Notes: generated by a model from the sequence alone, not told the origin. A DNA stretch of 64,000 bases from Lacinutrix sp. MedPE-SW (GCF_001874145.1 NZ_MPCX01000010.1:1-64000); one strand, 5' to 3'. Shown: positions 16,298 to 24,371, counted from the first letter of the stretch. Numbers and translations are program-made.

Positions 16298-16924
16298 ATG
16301 CCTCTTTATAAAACCATTAGTGTAAACTCACAAACTACTGTTAAAATCTGGAAGATAGAAGAGTCTTTTAGTGAATTAATGGCTCCAATTTCTTTAAAAG
16401 ATGACAGCCTTACTCGTGTTAGTAAGATGAAAAGCGAACTACACCAGCGTGGCTTTTTAAGTGTTAGGCATCTACTTGCTGCATTTGGCTATACAGACCA
16501 CGATTTATATTATGATAATAATGGAAAGCCACACTTAAAAGATGGTAAAGAAATTTCTATTACGCACTCGTTTACATTTTCGGGTGTTATAATTAGTGAT
16601 ACTAAAATAGGAATTGATATAGAAAAGCAAAGAGAGAAAATAGGAAAAATAGCAGGTAAGTTTGTAGATTATGAGTTTGATTATCTAGATAAAAAATGTG
16701 CAGAATACGTTAAAAAGCTTACTGTAATTTGGTGTATAAAAGAATCTTTATACAAATTGTATGCAACTCCAGGATTAAGTTTTTTACAAAACACTTTGGT
16801 GATTCCTTTTGAGTTACAAGATAAAAAAACAATATCTTGGATAGATTATAATAATAAAAAAACGCGTTATAATGTTGAGTTTTTAGAGTTTGAGGGATTC
16901 ACATGTGCTTATGCTTTACTTTAA
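16298..16924 (+). CDS. 4'-phosphopantetheinyl transferase superfamily protein (Sfp type)
   Basis: 208 residues. The Mg/CoA site motifs are IGIDIEKQREKIGKI (Asp-x-Glu at about 108-110) and WCIKESLYKLY (Lys-Glu at about 149-150). It transfers phosphopantetheine from CoA to carrier-protein serines. Length and motif layout match the Sfp/Gsp class rather than AcpS. Its stop codon abuts the ATG of the next gene, so it heads an operon. In F. johnsoniae an sfp gene is near gldE-gldD; here it lies ten kilobases away. Confidence 0.88.
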   Translation: MPLYKTISVNSQTTVKIWKIEESFSELMAPISLKDDSLTRVSKMKSELHQRGFLSVRHLLAAFGYTDHDLYYDNNGKPHLKDGKEISITHSFTFSGVIISDTKIGIDIEKQREKIGKIAGKFVDYEFDYLDKKCAEYVKKLTVIWCIKESLYKLYATPGLSFLQNTLVIPFELQDKKTISWIDYNNKKTRYNVEFLEFEGFTCAYALL

Positions 16925-17653
16925 ATGAAAGAGATTTTAAATAATATAATACTGTCATCTAAATTAAAGAAACCATTGTTGGCTATTTTAATAGATCCAG
17001 ATAAATTTAATATAAAAAACACATCGCAATTTATAGATAAAGCTCATAAATCTAGGGCAACACATATATTTGTAGGCGGTAGTACAGTAAAAAAAAATGA
17101 AACTCAAGAGTTAGTTTTAGTTTTAAAAAAACACACACAGTTACCAGTAGTTTTATTTCCAGGAGATGTTAGCCAGCTTGCAAAAACTGCTGATGCTCTT
17201 TTGTATTTGGTTTTAGTTTCTGGCAGAAACCCAGAATATTTAATAGAGCAACAAATAAAATCTGTTCCATTTTTAAGGAGCACAGCTTTAGAAGTTATTC
17301 CAACCGGTTATATTTTAATTGATGGAAAAAAGCATACAGCAACACAAAAAGTAACAAATACAAAACCTTTAAATAGTGTTTCAGAAATTGTAGATACAGC
17401 AAAAGCTTCAGAGTATTTAGGTTATAAGTTAATATACTTAGAGGCAGGAAGTGGTGCAAAACAAGAAGTTTCAGCTAATATTATTAAAGCAGTAAAAAAA
17501 GATGTAAACTTACCATTAATAGTTGGTGGCGGAATAAGAAATAAAAAACAACTTGAAACTGCTTATAATGCAGGAGCAGATCTTGTGGTAATTGGTACTG
17601 CTTTTGAAGAAGACGAATCGTTTTTTAATGATTTAAGTAAAAATTTAGTTTAA
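16925..17653 (+). CDS. PcrB / geranylgeranylglyceryl phosphate synthase family protein
   Basis: 242-residue TIM-barrel prenyltransferase. Family motifs are LAILIDPDK (residues about 18-26), FVGGSTV, LFPGDVSQL, IPTGYILIDG, YLEAGSGA and LIVGGGIRN. It joins a polyprenyl diphosphate to glycerol-1-phosphate; the chain length and product in Bacteroidetes are not settled. It starts at the base after the Sfp-type stop codon and is followed at ten bases by the thiamine-binding protein. Confidence 0.9.
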   Translation: MKEILNNIILSSKLKKPLLAILIDPDKFNIKNTSQFIDKAHKSRATHIFVGGSTVKKNETQELVLVLKKHTQLPVVLFPGDVSQLAKTADALLYLVLVSGRNPEYLIEQQIKSVPFLRSTALEVIPTGYILIDGKKHTATQKVTNTKPLNSVSEIVDTAKASEYLGYKLIYLEAGSGAKQEVSANIIKAVKKDVNLPLIVGGGIRNKKQLETAYNAGADLVVIGTAFEEDESFFNDLSKNLV

Positions 17654-17663
17654 AAATATAAGT

Positions 17664-17924
17664 ATGAAAATTTCGGTAGAGTTAACTTTAACACCATTAC
17701 AAGATGATTTTGAGCCAGTAATAATTCAATTTATAAAAAAACTAAGAGCTTCTAACTTGAAAGTTTTAGAAAATCCTTTAAGTACACAGGTTTATGGTGA
17801 TTATGATGAAGTGATAAGCTTGTTAACAACAGAAATAAAAGAATCGTTTCAGTTAATAGAAAATGGATTGATTTATATAAAAATTGTAAAATCAGATCGT
17901 CAGGACTATGAACCAAATTTCTAA
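17664..17924 (+). CDS. Thiamine-binding protein, MTH1187/YkoF-like
   Basis: 86 residues, one ferredoxin-like alpha/beta domain (MKISVELTLTPLQDDF, then LENPLSTQVYGDYDEVISLL). The SVELTLTPL and STQVYGD segments are those that line the ligand cleft in the YkoF/MTH1187 family, several members of which bind thiamine or hydroxymethylpyrimidine. No signal peptide, so it is cytosolic. It overlaps the following PnuC-family gene by 17 bases, which supports a joint role in vitamin uptake. Confidence 0.82.
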   Translation: MKISVELTLTPLQDDFEPVIIQFIKKLRASNLKVLENPLSTQVYGDYDEVISLLTTEIKESFQLIENGLIYIKIVKSDRQDYEPNF

Positions 17925-18540
17925 CTTCTTTTTCGAAACATACCAAAATAGAGAAACCTATTTAATAATTTTAGAAGCCATAGCTTTTGTTTTTGGTATT
18001 GCGAGTGTTGTTTTTGCAAAAAAAGAGAATATTCTTGTTTATCCAACAGGTTTGGTAGCAACAATTATTACTGTTTACATATTTCTACATGATGAATTAC
18101 TAGGTGATATGATGTTGAATTTTTACTATTCTGTAATGAGTATTTATGGTTGGTGGAATTGGTCCAGAAAAAAAGAAGATAAATACGTTGTTCCAATTTC
18201 AAGAACAAATAATAAGGAAAAAGCGATTGGTTTTTTAATGTTTTTAATTACAATGGTGGTTACTTATTTTGTTTATAAAGCTTATGGTACAACAATAGAC
18301 TCGTCTAATTATATAGATATTTTTACATCGGGAGTGTTTTTTACAGCAATGTGGTTTATGGCAAATAAAAAATTAGAAAACTGGACACTTTGGATTTTCG
18401 CAGACTTAATTACAGTACCCTTATATGCCTATAGAGGTTGGGGAATGTTTTCTTTACAATATTTAATATTTACCATTTTAGCAATACAAGGATATTTAGC
18501 ATGGAAAAAAAGCTTAAACAAGCAGACAGTAACTGTTTAA
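17908..18540 (+). CDS. pnuT: PnuC-family vitamin transporter, probably thiamine (PnuT-like)
   Basis: 210-residue inner-membrane protein with about seven helices and the PnuC-family aromatic motif YGWWNWSRKKED at about residues 76-87. PnuC members are facilitators that depend on a downstream kinase to trap the vitamin. In Bacteroidetes a branch named PnuT is regulated by TPP riboswitches and moves thiamine. The neighbours here (thiamine-binding protein upstream, kinase downstream, TPP riboswitch-controlled receptor 0.6 kb past the operon) favour thiamine over nicotinamide riboside, but the substrate is inference. Confidence 0.8.
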   Translation: MNQISNFFFETYQNRETYLIILEAIAFVFGIASVVFAKKENILVYPTGLVATIITVYIFLHDELLGDMMLNFYYSVMSIYGWWNWSRKKEDKYVVPISRTNNKEKAIGFLMFLITMVVTYFVYKAYGTTIDSSNYIDIFTSGVFFTAMWFMANKKLENWTLWIFADLITVPLYAYRGWGMFSLQYLIFTILAIQGYLAWKKSLNKQTVTV

Positions 18541-19070
18541 AAATTGCTCTTTTTGGTCCAGAATCTACTGGAAAAACAACTTTAGCAATACAATTAGCAA
18601 CACATTATAAAACTAAATGGGTACCAGAGTTTGCTAGAGAGTATTTGCAAAAAAAATGGGATGATACAGCTAAAATTTGTGAGTTAAAAGACATATTACC
18701 AATTGGTATTGGCCAAATGGAATTAGAAAATACCCTAGCAAAAAAAGCTAATAAATTATTAATTTGCGATACAAATTTATTAGAAACAAAAGTATATTCA
18801 GAAACCTATTATTCTGGCAAATGTCCGCCAGAAATTGCAAAATATGCATTAGAAAATAAATATGATTTATACTTTTTAACGTATATTGATACACCTTGGG
18901 AAGCTGATGATTTGAGAGATAGACCAGACGATAGATTACTTATGTTTAATGCTTTTAAAAGCACTTTAGTTAGTAATAATATACCTTATGTGTTATTAAA
19001 AGGAACTAAAGAAGAGCGATTAACAAAAGCAATAACGTGTATAGATAAACTAATAGATAGCAGAACGTGA
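18501..19070 (+). CDS. NadR-C-like P-loop kinase (nicotinamide riboside or thiamine kinase)
   Basis: 189 residues from the ATG at 18501 (MEKKLKQADSNCLK). The longer in-frame start at 18438 would overlap the transporter by 103 bases and adds a tail with no family match. Walker A is GPESTGKTT, followed by the NadR-type VPEFAREYL and DTNLLETKVYSE, then a lid with DDLRDRPDDR. Homologous to the C-terminal ribosylnicotinamide kinase domain of NadR, without its adenylyltransferase or HTH domain. Overlap of 40 bases with the transporter gene suggests it phosphorylates the imported substrate. Given the context this may be thiamine. Confidence 0.78.
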   Translation: MEKKLKQADSNCLKIALFGPESTGKTTLAIQLATHYKTKWVPEFAREYLQKKWDDTAKICELKDILPIGIGQMELENTLAKKANKLLICDTNLLETKVYSETYYSGKCPPEIAKYALENKYDLYFLTYIDTPWEADDLRDRPDDRLLMFNAFKSTLVSNNIPYVLLKGTKEERLTKAITCIDKLIDSRT

Positions 19071-20620
19071 ATTTCACAATACAACAAATAAAACAAATTG
19101 AAGATAAAGGTTTAACCGTAGATAAGGTTTTAAAGCAAATAGAAATTTTTAAAACAGGTTTACCGTATATTAATTTAGAGTCTGCAGCTTCTTTAGAGCA
19201 TGGTATAAATAAACTTACCGAAGCAGAAGAAAACTACTATTTAAATTTTTATAAAGAGAAAAAAGAATCTTTAGATATTGTAAAGTTTGTGCCAGCATCT
19301 GGTGCAGCAACACGAATGTTTAAGTTTTTATTTGAATTTTTATCAACGTATAAAAAAGATAAGCAAACAATAAATTCTTTTATAAATAAAAATAAAGCGA
19401 CAGAATTATCTCTTTTTGGAGTAGGTTTAGAAAAATTTCCATTTTATAAAATTGTTTTAAGTGAAGCAGAAAAATATGTAACAGATTTTAAATCGTTATC
19501 TGCAGACGAAAAAGGCTTAGAGTTTATAAAAACAATGTTAGATGAAAACAGGTTAAACTATGGTTTTTCACCTAAAGGATTATTACCGTTTCATAAATAT
19601 AAAGACCATATTGCAACGGCTTTTGAAGAACATTTATTTGAAGCAGCACTGTACGTAAAATCTAAAGGCGTAGCTAAACTTCATTTTACAATATCTGAAA
19701 TTTATAAAGATATTTTCGATGAAGAGTTTTTAAGAATTCAAAAAATTGTAGAAAGAAAGACAGACACAAAATTCGAAATTTCATTCTCGTATCAAAAAAG
19801 TGCAACAGATACTATTGCTGTAAATTTAAAAAACGAGCCATTTGTAGAAGCTGATGGTAGTTTATATTTCAGGCCATCTGGTCATGGTGCATTACTGTCT
19901 AACTTAAACGATTTTGAAGCAGATATAATATTTATAAAAAACATAGATAATGTTGTGGTTTATAAATATGAAAAAGACGTTGCTAAGTATAAAAAAATAC
20001 TAGCAGGAATTTTAATTAAAACACAAAGTACGGCATTTCAATATTTAAAAGAGTTAGAAGAAGATAATATTACAGAAGCTAAAATTATAGAAATAGCAAG
20101 GTTTTTAAGAAGTAAGATGAATGTAATAATATCTTTAGAATTCGAAAAGTATTCTACAAAATACCAAAAGGAGTATTTAATAGATAAGTTAAATAGGCCT
20201 ATTCGTGTTTGTGGTATGGTAAAAAATGAAGGAGAACCTGGTGGAGGACCATTTTGGGTAAAAGACCAAGCAAATAATATATCCTTACAAATAGTAGAAT
20301 CTGCACAAATCGATAAAAAAAATAAACACCAAAAAAGTATATTAAAACGTGCAACACATTTTAATCCAGTAGATTTAGTATGTGGCATTAGAGATTATAA
20401 AGGCGAAACGTTTGATTTGTCTCAGTTTGTAGATGAAAAAACAGCATTTATAACCATGAAAACAAAAACAGGAAAAGAAATTAAAGCATTAGAGCTTCCA
20501 GGATTATGGAACGGTAGTATGGCAAACTGGAATACTATTTTTGTAGAAGTTCCTTTAGTTACTTTTAATCCCGTAAAAACAGTAAACGATTTACTAAAAC
20601 CTATGCACCAAATATCGTAA
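19067..20620 (+). CDS. DUF4301 family protein
   Basis: 517-residue cytosolic protein of unknown function found in Bacteroidetes. It starts with GTG at 19067, overlapping the kinase stop (GTGA). Conserved patches seen are KFVPASGAATRMFKFLFEF (residues about 70-88), LLPFHKY, FRPSGHGALLSNLND, CGMVKNEGEPGGGPFWVKD and GLWNGSMANWNT. The PASGAATRMFK and EPGGGPFW patches are reminiscent of sugar-nucleotidyl or phosphotransfer sites, but I cannot assign a reaction. It is coupled to arfB through TAATG. Confidence 0.85.
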   Translation: MNFTIQQIKQIEDKGLTVDKVLKQIEIFKTGLPYINLESAASLEHGINKLTEAEENYYLNFYKEKKESLDIVKFVPASGAATRMFKFLFEFLSTYKKDKQTINSFINKNKATELSLFGVGLEKFPFYKIVLSEAEKYVTDFKSLSADEKGLEFIKTMLDENRLNYGFSPKGLLPFHKYKDHIATAFEEHLFEAALYVKSKGVAKLHFTISEIYKDIFDEEFLRIQKIVERKTDTKFEISFSYQKSATDTIAVNLKNEPFVEADGSLYFRPSGHGALLSNLNDFEADIIFIKNIDNVVVYKYEKDVAKYKKILAGILIKTQSTAFQYLKELEEDNITEAKIIEIARFLRSKMNVIISLEFEKYSTKYQKEYLIDKLNRPIRVCGMVKNEGEPGGGPFWVKDQANNISLQIVESAQIDKKNKHQKSILKRATHFNPVDLVCGIRDYKGETFDLSQFVDEKTAFITMKTKTGKEIKALELPGLWNGSMANWNTIFVEVPLVTFNPVKTVNDLLKPMHQIS

Positions 20621-21027
20621 TGTTTAATAGTGAGCTACTTATAAAAGAATTTAATTTTAAGGCAATAAGAAGCTCTGGAGCTGGTGGGCAACATGTAAAT
20701 AAAGTATCTACAAAAGTAGAATTATCGTTTTCTGTTTCAAATTCTGCAGTACTTACAGCAGGACAAAAAGAAAAAATTTTAAAAAAATTAGCAAACCGAA
20801 TTTCAAAAGATGGTGTTTTTGTTTTACAATGTGGAGAAAGTAGAAGCCAATATCGTAATAAAAACATTGCAATTTTTAAAACAGTTGAGTTACTAAAATC
20901 TGCTTTACGTACCAATAAAAAACGAATATCTACAAAAGTTCCAAAGGCAGTGAAGCTAAAAAGATTAAAAAATAAACGTTTTAATTCTGAAAAAAAATCC
21001 AATAGAAAAAAGCCTAATTTAAATTAA
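20620..21027 (+). CDS. arfB: Alternative ribosome-rescue factor / peptidyl-tRNA hydrolase ArfB
   Basis: 135 residues with a class I release-factor-like domain. The catalytic GGQ is at residues 22-24 in SSGAGGQHVNKVSTKVEL, and the C-terminal tail is rich in Lys/Arg (LKRLKNKRFNSEKKSNRKK), which inserts in the empty mRNA channel of stalled ribosomes. Both features define ArfB (YaeJ). It is the last gene of the overlapping set beginning at 16298. Confidence 0.93.
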   Translation: MFNSELLIKEFNFKAIRSSGAGGQHVNKVSTKVELSFSVSNSAVLTAGQKEKILKKLANRISKDGVFVLQCGESRSQYRNKNIAIFKTVELLKSALRTNKKRISTKVPKAVKLKRLKNKRFNSEKKSNRKKPNLN

Positions 21028-21133
21028 ATTTAAAGGTTTTATTGTAATATGCCAATGTTATTTGTTTGCTTTTTTTATAATTAATATCTAATAAAAAGTA
21101 AGCATAATATATATTAATTAAAAAATTCTAAAG

Positions 21134-21141
21134 TACCTTTG
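21134..21141 (+). promoter_or_regulatory. -7 box of the TPP-riboswitch transcript
   Basis: TACCTTTG, six bases before the riboswitch P1 stem. It is followed by CAGCGT, the same continuation as at ahcY. No TTG at the -33 distance. Confidence 0.6.
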
Positions 21142-21146
21142 CAGCG

Positions 21147-21229
21147 TTCTCAAAAAAGGGGTGCCTAAAAACGGCTGAGATCATACCCATTGAACCTAGA
21201 ACAGGTAATGCTGTTTAGGAAATTGAAAA
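21147..21229 (+). promoter_or_regulatory. TPP riboswitch (THI element)
   Basis: The conserved thi-box core is readable: GGGGTGCC, then GGCTGAGATCATACCC, ATTGAACCT, GAACAGGTAATGCTG and the closing TTAGGAAATTGA. P1 is TTCTCAA (21147-21153) with TTGAAAA (21223-21229). It senses thiamine diphosphate and lies just before a TonB-dependent receptor gene, which it should turn off when thiamine is plentiful. Confidence 0.96.
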
Positions 21230-21266
21230 CAAAAAAACGTAATTAAATACAAAGTGTTTTTTTGTT
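21228..21266 (+). promoter_or_regulatory. Hairpin downstream of the TPP aptamer (candidate expression platform)
   Basis: Arms AACAAAAAAAC (21228-21238) and GTTTTTTTGTT (21256-21266) are perfect complements. The left arm touches the 3' strand of P1. No separate U-run follows, so it is not an obvious intrinsic terminator, and translation control is also possible. Confidence 0.5.
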
Positions 21267-21328
21267 ATGCAACTAATTATTTAACTGGATAATTGCCTCT
21301 TTTTATTCGTAATTTAAATGAATTTCGA

Positions 21329-23590
21329 ATGAAATCGATATTAAAAAACGCCATTTTAAGTTTAGCAGTCTTGCTAACAACAACACATTTACTTGCACAA
21401 GAGATTAAGCAAGACACAACTAAAGTAGAAGCACTTAGTGAAGTTTTACTTTCGGCTACACGAGCTAAAGACAAAACACCATTAGCATTTTCTAATATTA
21501 AAAAAGAGGAGTTAGAGTCTTTAAATTTAGGTCAAGATTTACCTATACTCTTAGATCAATTACCATCTGTTGTTACCACAAGTGATGCAGGTGCAGGAGT
21601 TGGTTACACAGGTATAAGAGTTCGTGGTAGTGATGCTACAAGAGTAAATGTTACTATTAATGGAATCCCGTATAACGATGCAGAAAGTCAAGGAACGTTT
21701 TGGGTAAATATGCCAGATTTTGTATCGTCTGTAGAAGATATTCAATTACAACGTGGTGTAGGAACATCGGCAAATGGTTCTGGTGCTTTTGGAGCAAGTT
21801 TAAATTTAAAAACATTAAATCCTTCGCAAACAGGATATGCTTCTACAACAAATGCTGTAGGATCTTATGGTACAAGAAAACACAATATAAGCTTTGGGTC
21901 TGGTTTAAATAACAACTTTTATGCTGAAGGACGATTGTCTAAAATTAAAAGTGATGGTTATATAGATAGAGCATCATCAGACTTATCTTCTTATTATACC
22001 GAAGCTGGATTTTTAAATGAAAACACCTCTATTAAAGCCATTGTTTTTGGTGGAAAAGAAATTACTTACCAGTCTTGGTATGGAACTCCTGAGGCTGTAG
22101 TAAACAACGACAGAGAAGGTATTCAAGCATTTATAGATAGAAATTTCTCGTCTGATGCAGAAGCAGAAAACCTTTTAAACTCTGGTAGAACTTATAATTT
22201 TTATACTTACGACAATCAAGTAGATAATTATGAGCAAACACATTACCAGTTACATGTTTCTCACCGTTTTAATAAAAACTTTTCAGCTAATCTTTCTGGT
22301 AATTTTACAAGAGGAAAAGGCTTTTTTGAGCAATTTAAAGATGATGAAGAGTTAGGTGACTATTTTCCAGAAAATCCTAATGCGGCAGAAGAAGGTGATG
22401 TAGTTAGAAGGCGTTGGTTAGATAATAAGTTTACTGCAATTGTATATTCTTTAAATTATAAAAAAAACAACCTTAATCTTTATTTAGGTGGAGGATTTAA
22501 CTCTTATAATGGAGATCACTTTGGAGAGTTAATCTGGGATTCTTTTGCTACAGAGGTGCCAATTAGAAGTCAATACTATTTTTCGATTGGTGAAAAACGT
22601 GATTTTAGTACTTACATAAAAGGCGAATATGATATTAATAGTAACCTTTTTGCTTTTGTAGATGTGCAGTATAGAAAGGTAAATTATAAGTCTTTTGGTA
22701 CAAGTTCAGATTTATTAGATATTGATGTTGATAAGAATTATGATTTTTTTAATCCTAAATTGGGTTTAACCTATAAGATTAATAACTTTAATAGTGTTTA
22801 TGGGTCTTTTGCAGTAGCAAATAGAGAGCCAAATCGTGATGATTTAACTAAAAACCCTATAACACCAAAAGCAGAGCGTTTAAACGATTTTGAGTTTGGT
22901 TACAGGCTTAAAAAGCCAAATTATTATGCTACAGCTAATGTATATTATATGGATTATAAAGACCAGTTAGTATTAACTGGGGATTTAGACGATGTTGGAG
23001 ATCCAATTAGACAAAACGTTGCAGAAAGTTTTAGAGCAGGAATTGAGTTACAAGCAGGTTATAAGTTTTCTAATAAATTAAGAGTTGATGCTAATGCTAC
23101 TTTTAGTAAAAATGAGATTAAAGAGTTTAATTATGTTGTATTTGATACACAATATGACCCTAATACTTTCGATACTGTTTCTTATGAGCCTGTGGTTACC
23201 AATTTAACTAATACAGATATTTCGTTTTCACCCAATGTTATTGCAGGTGGAACTTTAACGTATTCACCAATTAAAAATTTAAATCTTGGTTTTATTTCTA
23301 AATATGTTGGTAAACAATTTTTAGATAATACGTCTAGCGACTCTAAAAGTATTGATGCTTACTTTGTTAATAATATTAATGCTTCGTTTAAATTACAACC
23401 AAAATGGATTAAAGAAATTTCGTTTAATTTATTAGTAAACAACGTGTTTAATAGCGAGTATGTTTCTAATGGTTATACTTATAGTTATTTTTATAGGCCA
23501 GAGAATTCTAATGATGCAGCTGTGACAGAGAATTTTTATTATCCGCAAGCTATGAGAAACTTTTTACTTGGGATGACTTTAAAGTTTTAA
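21329..23590 (+). CDS. TonB-dependent receptor, probable thiamine/TPP outer-membrane transporter
   Basis: 753 residues from the ATG at 21329, which opens a signal peptide (MKSILKNAILSLAVLLTT..LLAQ). The upstream in-frame ATG at 21293 adds twelve residues without signal character. The plug domain (about 45-160) includes LPILLDQLPSVVTT, GIRVRGSDATRVNVTINGIP and FVSSVEDIQLQRGVGTS. The rest is a 22-strand beta-barrel ending in an aromatic residue (LLGMTLKF). A TPP riboswitch in its leader points to thiamine or a phosphate ester as the substrate. It is monocistronic, with a strong terminator. Confidence 0.93.
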   Translation: MKSILKNAILSLAVLLTTTHLLAQEIKQDTTKVEALSEVLLSATRAKDKTPLAFSNIKKEELESLNLGQDLPILLDQLPSVVTTSDAGAGVGYTGIRVRGSDATRVNVTINGIPYNDAESQGTFWVNMPDFVSSVEDIQLQRGVGTSANGSGAFGASLNLKTLNPSQTGYASTTNAVGSYGTRKHNISFGSGLNNNFYAEGRLSKIKSDGYIDRASSDLSSYYTEAGFLNENTSIKAIVFGGKEITYQSWYGTPEAVVNNDREGIQAFIDRNFSSDAEAENLLNSGRTYNFYTYDNQVDNYEQTHYQLHVSHRFNKNFSANLSGNFTRGKGFFEQFKDDEELGDYFPENPNAAEEGDVVRRRWLDNKFTAIVYSLNYKKNNLNLYLGGGFNSYNGDHFGELIWDSFATEVPIRSQYYFSIGEKRDFSTYIKGEYDINSNLFAFVDVQYRKVNYKSFGTSSDLLDIDVDKNYDFFNPKLGLTYKINNFNSVYGSFAVANREPNRDDLTKNPITPKAERLNDFEFGYRLKKPNYYATANVYYMDYKDQLVLTGDLDDVGDPIRQNVAESFRAGIELQAGYKFSNKLRVDANATFSKNEIKEFNYVVFDTQYDPNTFDTVSYEPVVTNLTNTDISFSPNVIAGGTLTYSPIKNLNLGFISKYVGKQFLDNTSSDSKSIDAYFVNNINASFKLQPKWIKEISFNLLVNNVFNSEYVSNGYTYSYFYRPENSNDAAVTENFYYPQAMRNFLLGMTLKF

Positions 23591-23607
23591 TTACAAAATT
23601 ACTTATA

Positions 23608-23638
23608 TAAAAAAAGCGGCTCGATGCCGCTTTTTTTA
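23608..23638 (+). terminator. Terminator of the TonB-dependent receptor gene
   Basis: AAAAAGCGGC-TCGAT-GCCGCTTTTT followed by T residues. Confidence 0.93.
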
Positions 23639-23643
23639 TTGCG

Positions 23644-23669
23644 AAAAGGATAGTAGTGACATCCTTTTT
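23644..23669. repeat. Small hairpin in tandem with the receptor terminator
   Basis: AAAAGGAT / ATCCTTTT arms with a nine-base loop. Possibly a second terminator. Confidence 0.4.
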
Positions 23670-23707
23670 ATGACTTTAGGAATAAAAAGATATAACGTAT
23701 AGCCTGG

Positions 23708-23734
23708 TTTTTAATGCTTTTTTTGCATTAAAAA
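23708..23734 (-). terminator. Hairpin after the Rieske-like lipoprotein gene
   Basis: Ten-base arms TTTTTAATGC / GCATTAAAAA with a seven-base homopolymer loop, starting seven bases beyond the stop codon of the minus-strand gene. No U-run follows, so terminator activity is uncertain. Confidence 0.45.
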
Positions 23735-23740
23735 TTTGCT

Positions 23741-24196
23741 CTAATTATTATAAACCCTAATTACGCTACCATTAATCTCTACTTGATAGGGTATTAGTGT
23801 ATATTGCCCAGTAGTGCCGCTTTGTGGTAATCCATTAGCAATAAAATATGAGTTGTCATCGTCGCAACTACAACTAGCAACTATGCCATTTACTGTTAAT
23901 GTAGAGCAGTTGCTTATTTGGTGGTTTGGGTCGCTTAATTCCCAGGCTAAGTATGATGAACCTGTATAGTAAACAACAATACCATTTATTCCTATATTTC
24001 CTCCTGTTACAATAACATGTTGCGACGGAATTAATAAATTATTATACTGTGGCAGGTTTGTGTCTATAAGGTTTTGAGTATCGAAAACAGCATTTGGAAT
24101 GTTGGGATTTCGGTTTTGGTTGTTAATATCGTCATCTTTTTTACAAGAATTTGTGAATGTGACAATTAATAATAAAATTACAGTTATTTTTTTCAT
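23741..24196 (-). CDS. Lipoprotein with a degenerate Rieske-like domain
   Basis: 151 residues from the ATG at 24196, giving a short signal peptide with lipobox TNSC followed by KKDDD. An upstream ATG at 24223 adds nine basic residues and is less likely. The C-terminal half (LAWELSDPNHQISNC, VNGIVASCSCDDDNSYF, YTLIPYQVEINGSVIRVYN) follows the pattern of flavobacterial lipoproteins with a Rieske-type beta fold. The cluster ligands are not intact: the first Cys-x-His site reads DPNH and the second CSCDDD. So cluster binding is doubtful. It is divergent from greA. Function unknown. Confidence 0.75.
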   Translation of the reverse strand: MKKITVILLLIVTFTNSCKKDDDINNQNRNPNIPNAVFDTQNLIDTNLPQYNNLLIPSQHVIVTGGNIGINGIVVYYTGSSYLAWELSDPNHQISNCSTLTVNGIVASCSCDDDNSYFIANGLPQSGTTGQYTLIPYQVEINGSVIRVYNN

Positions 24197-24240
24197 TTCA
24201 AATTTTCTTTTCAAGCAATGCAATTTACAATATTTCGTAA

Positions 24241-24267
24241 TTGCGAATTAAATATTTTGTATATTTG
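24241..24267 (+). promoter_or_regulatory. Promoter of greA
   Basis: TTG (24241-24243), a 16-base spacer and TATATTTG (24260-24267). The spacer is one base below the usual range. The leader to greA is about 98 bases. Confidence 0.6.
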
Positions 24268-24286
24268 TTGTACAATCTCGTGTATG

Positions 24287-24324
24287 CGGGATTTTTTCGT
24301 TAAGTCCCGAACTTGTTTCGGGAC
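24287..24324 (+). promoter_or_regulatory. greA leader with two competing hairpins
   Basis: Hairpin 1 pairs CGGGA (24287-24291) with TCCCG (24305-24309). Hairpin 2 pairs GTCCCGAA (24304-24311) with TTCGGGAC (24317-24324). Both need the same TCCCG segment, so they exclude each other. Hairpin 2 is the most GC-rich structure in the surrounding 1 kb. Confidence 0.55.
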
Positions 24325-24371
24325 ATTTTGAATATAGAAATTAACGAGTTTAGATTTTAAACGTAAAAATT

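Noticed and set aside
17654-17663. Second TPP riboswitch in front of the thiamine-binding protein gene
   Set aside because: Only ten bases separate it from the previous gene, and no thi-box core occurs upstream in the operon.
21560-21912. Alternative frames inside the TonB receptor gene
   Set aside because: Shadow frames of a well-supported receptor.
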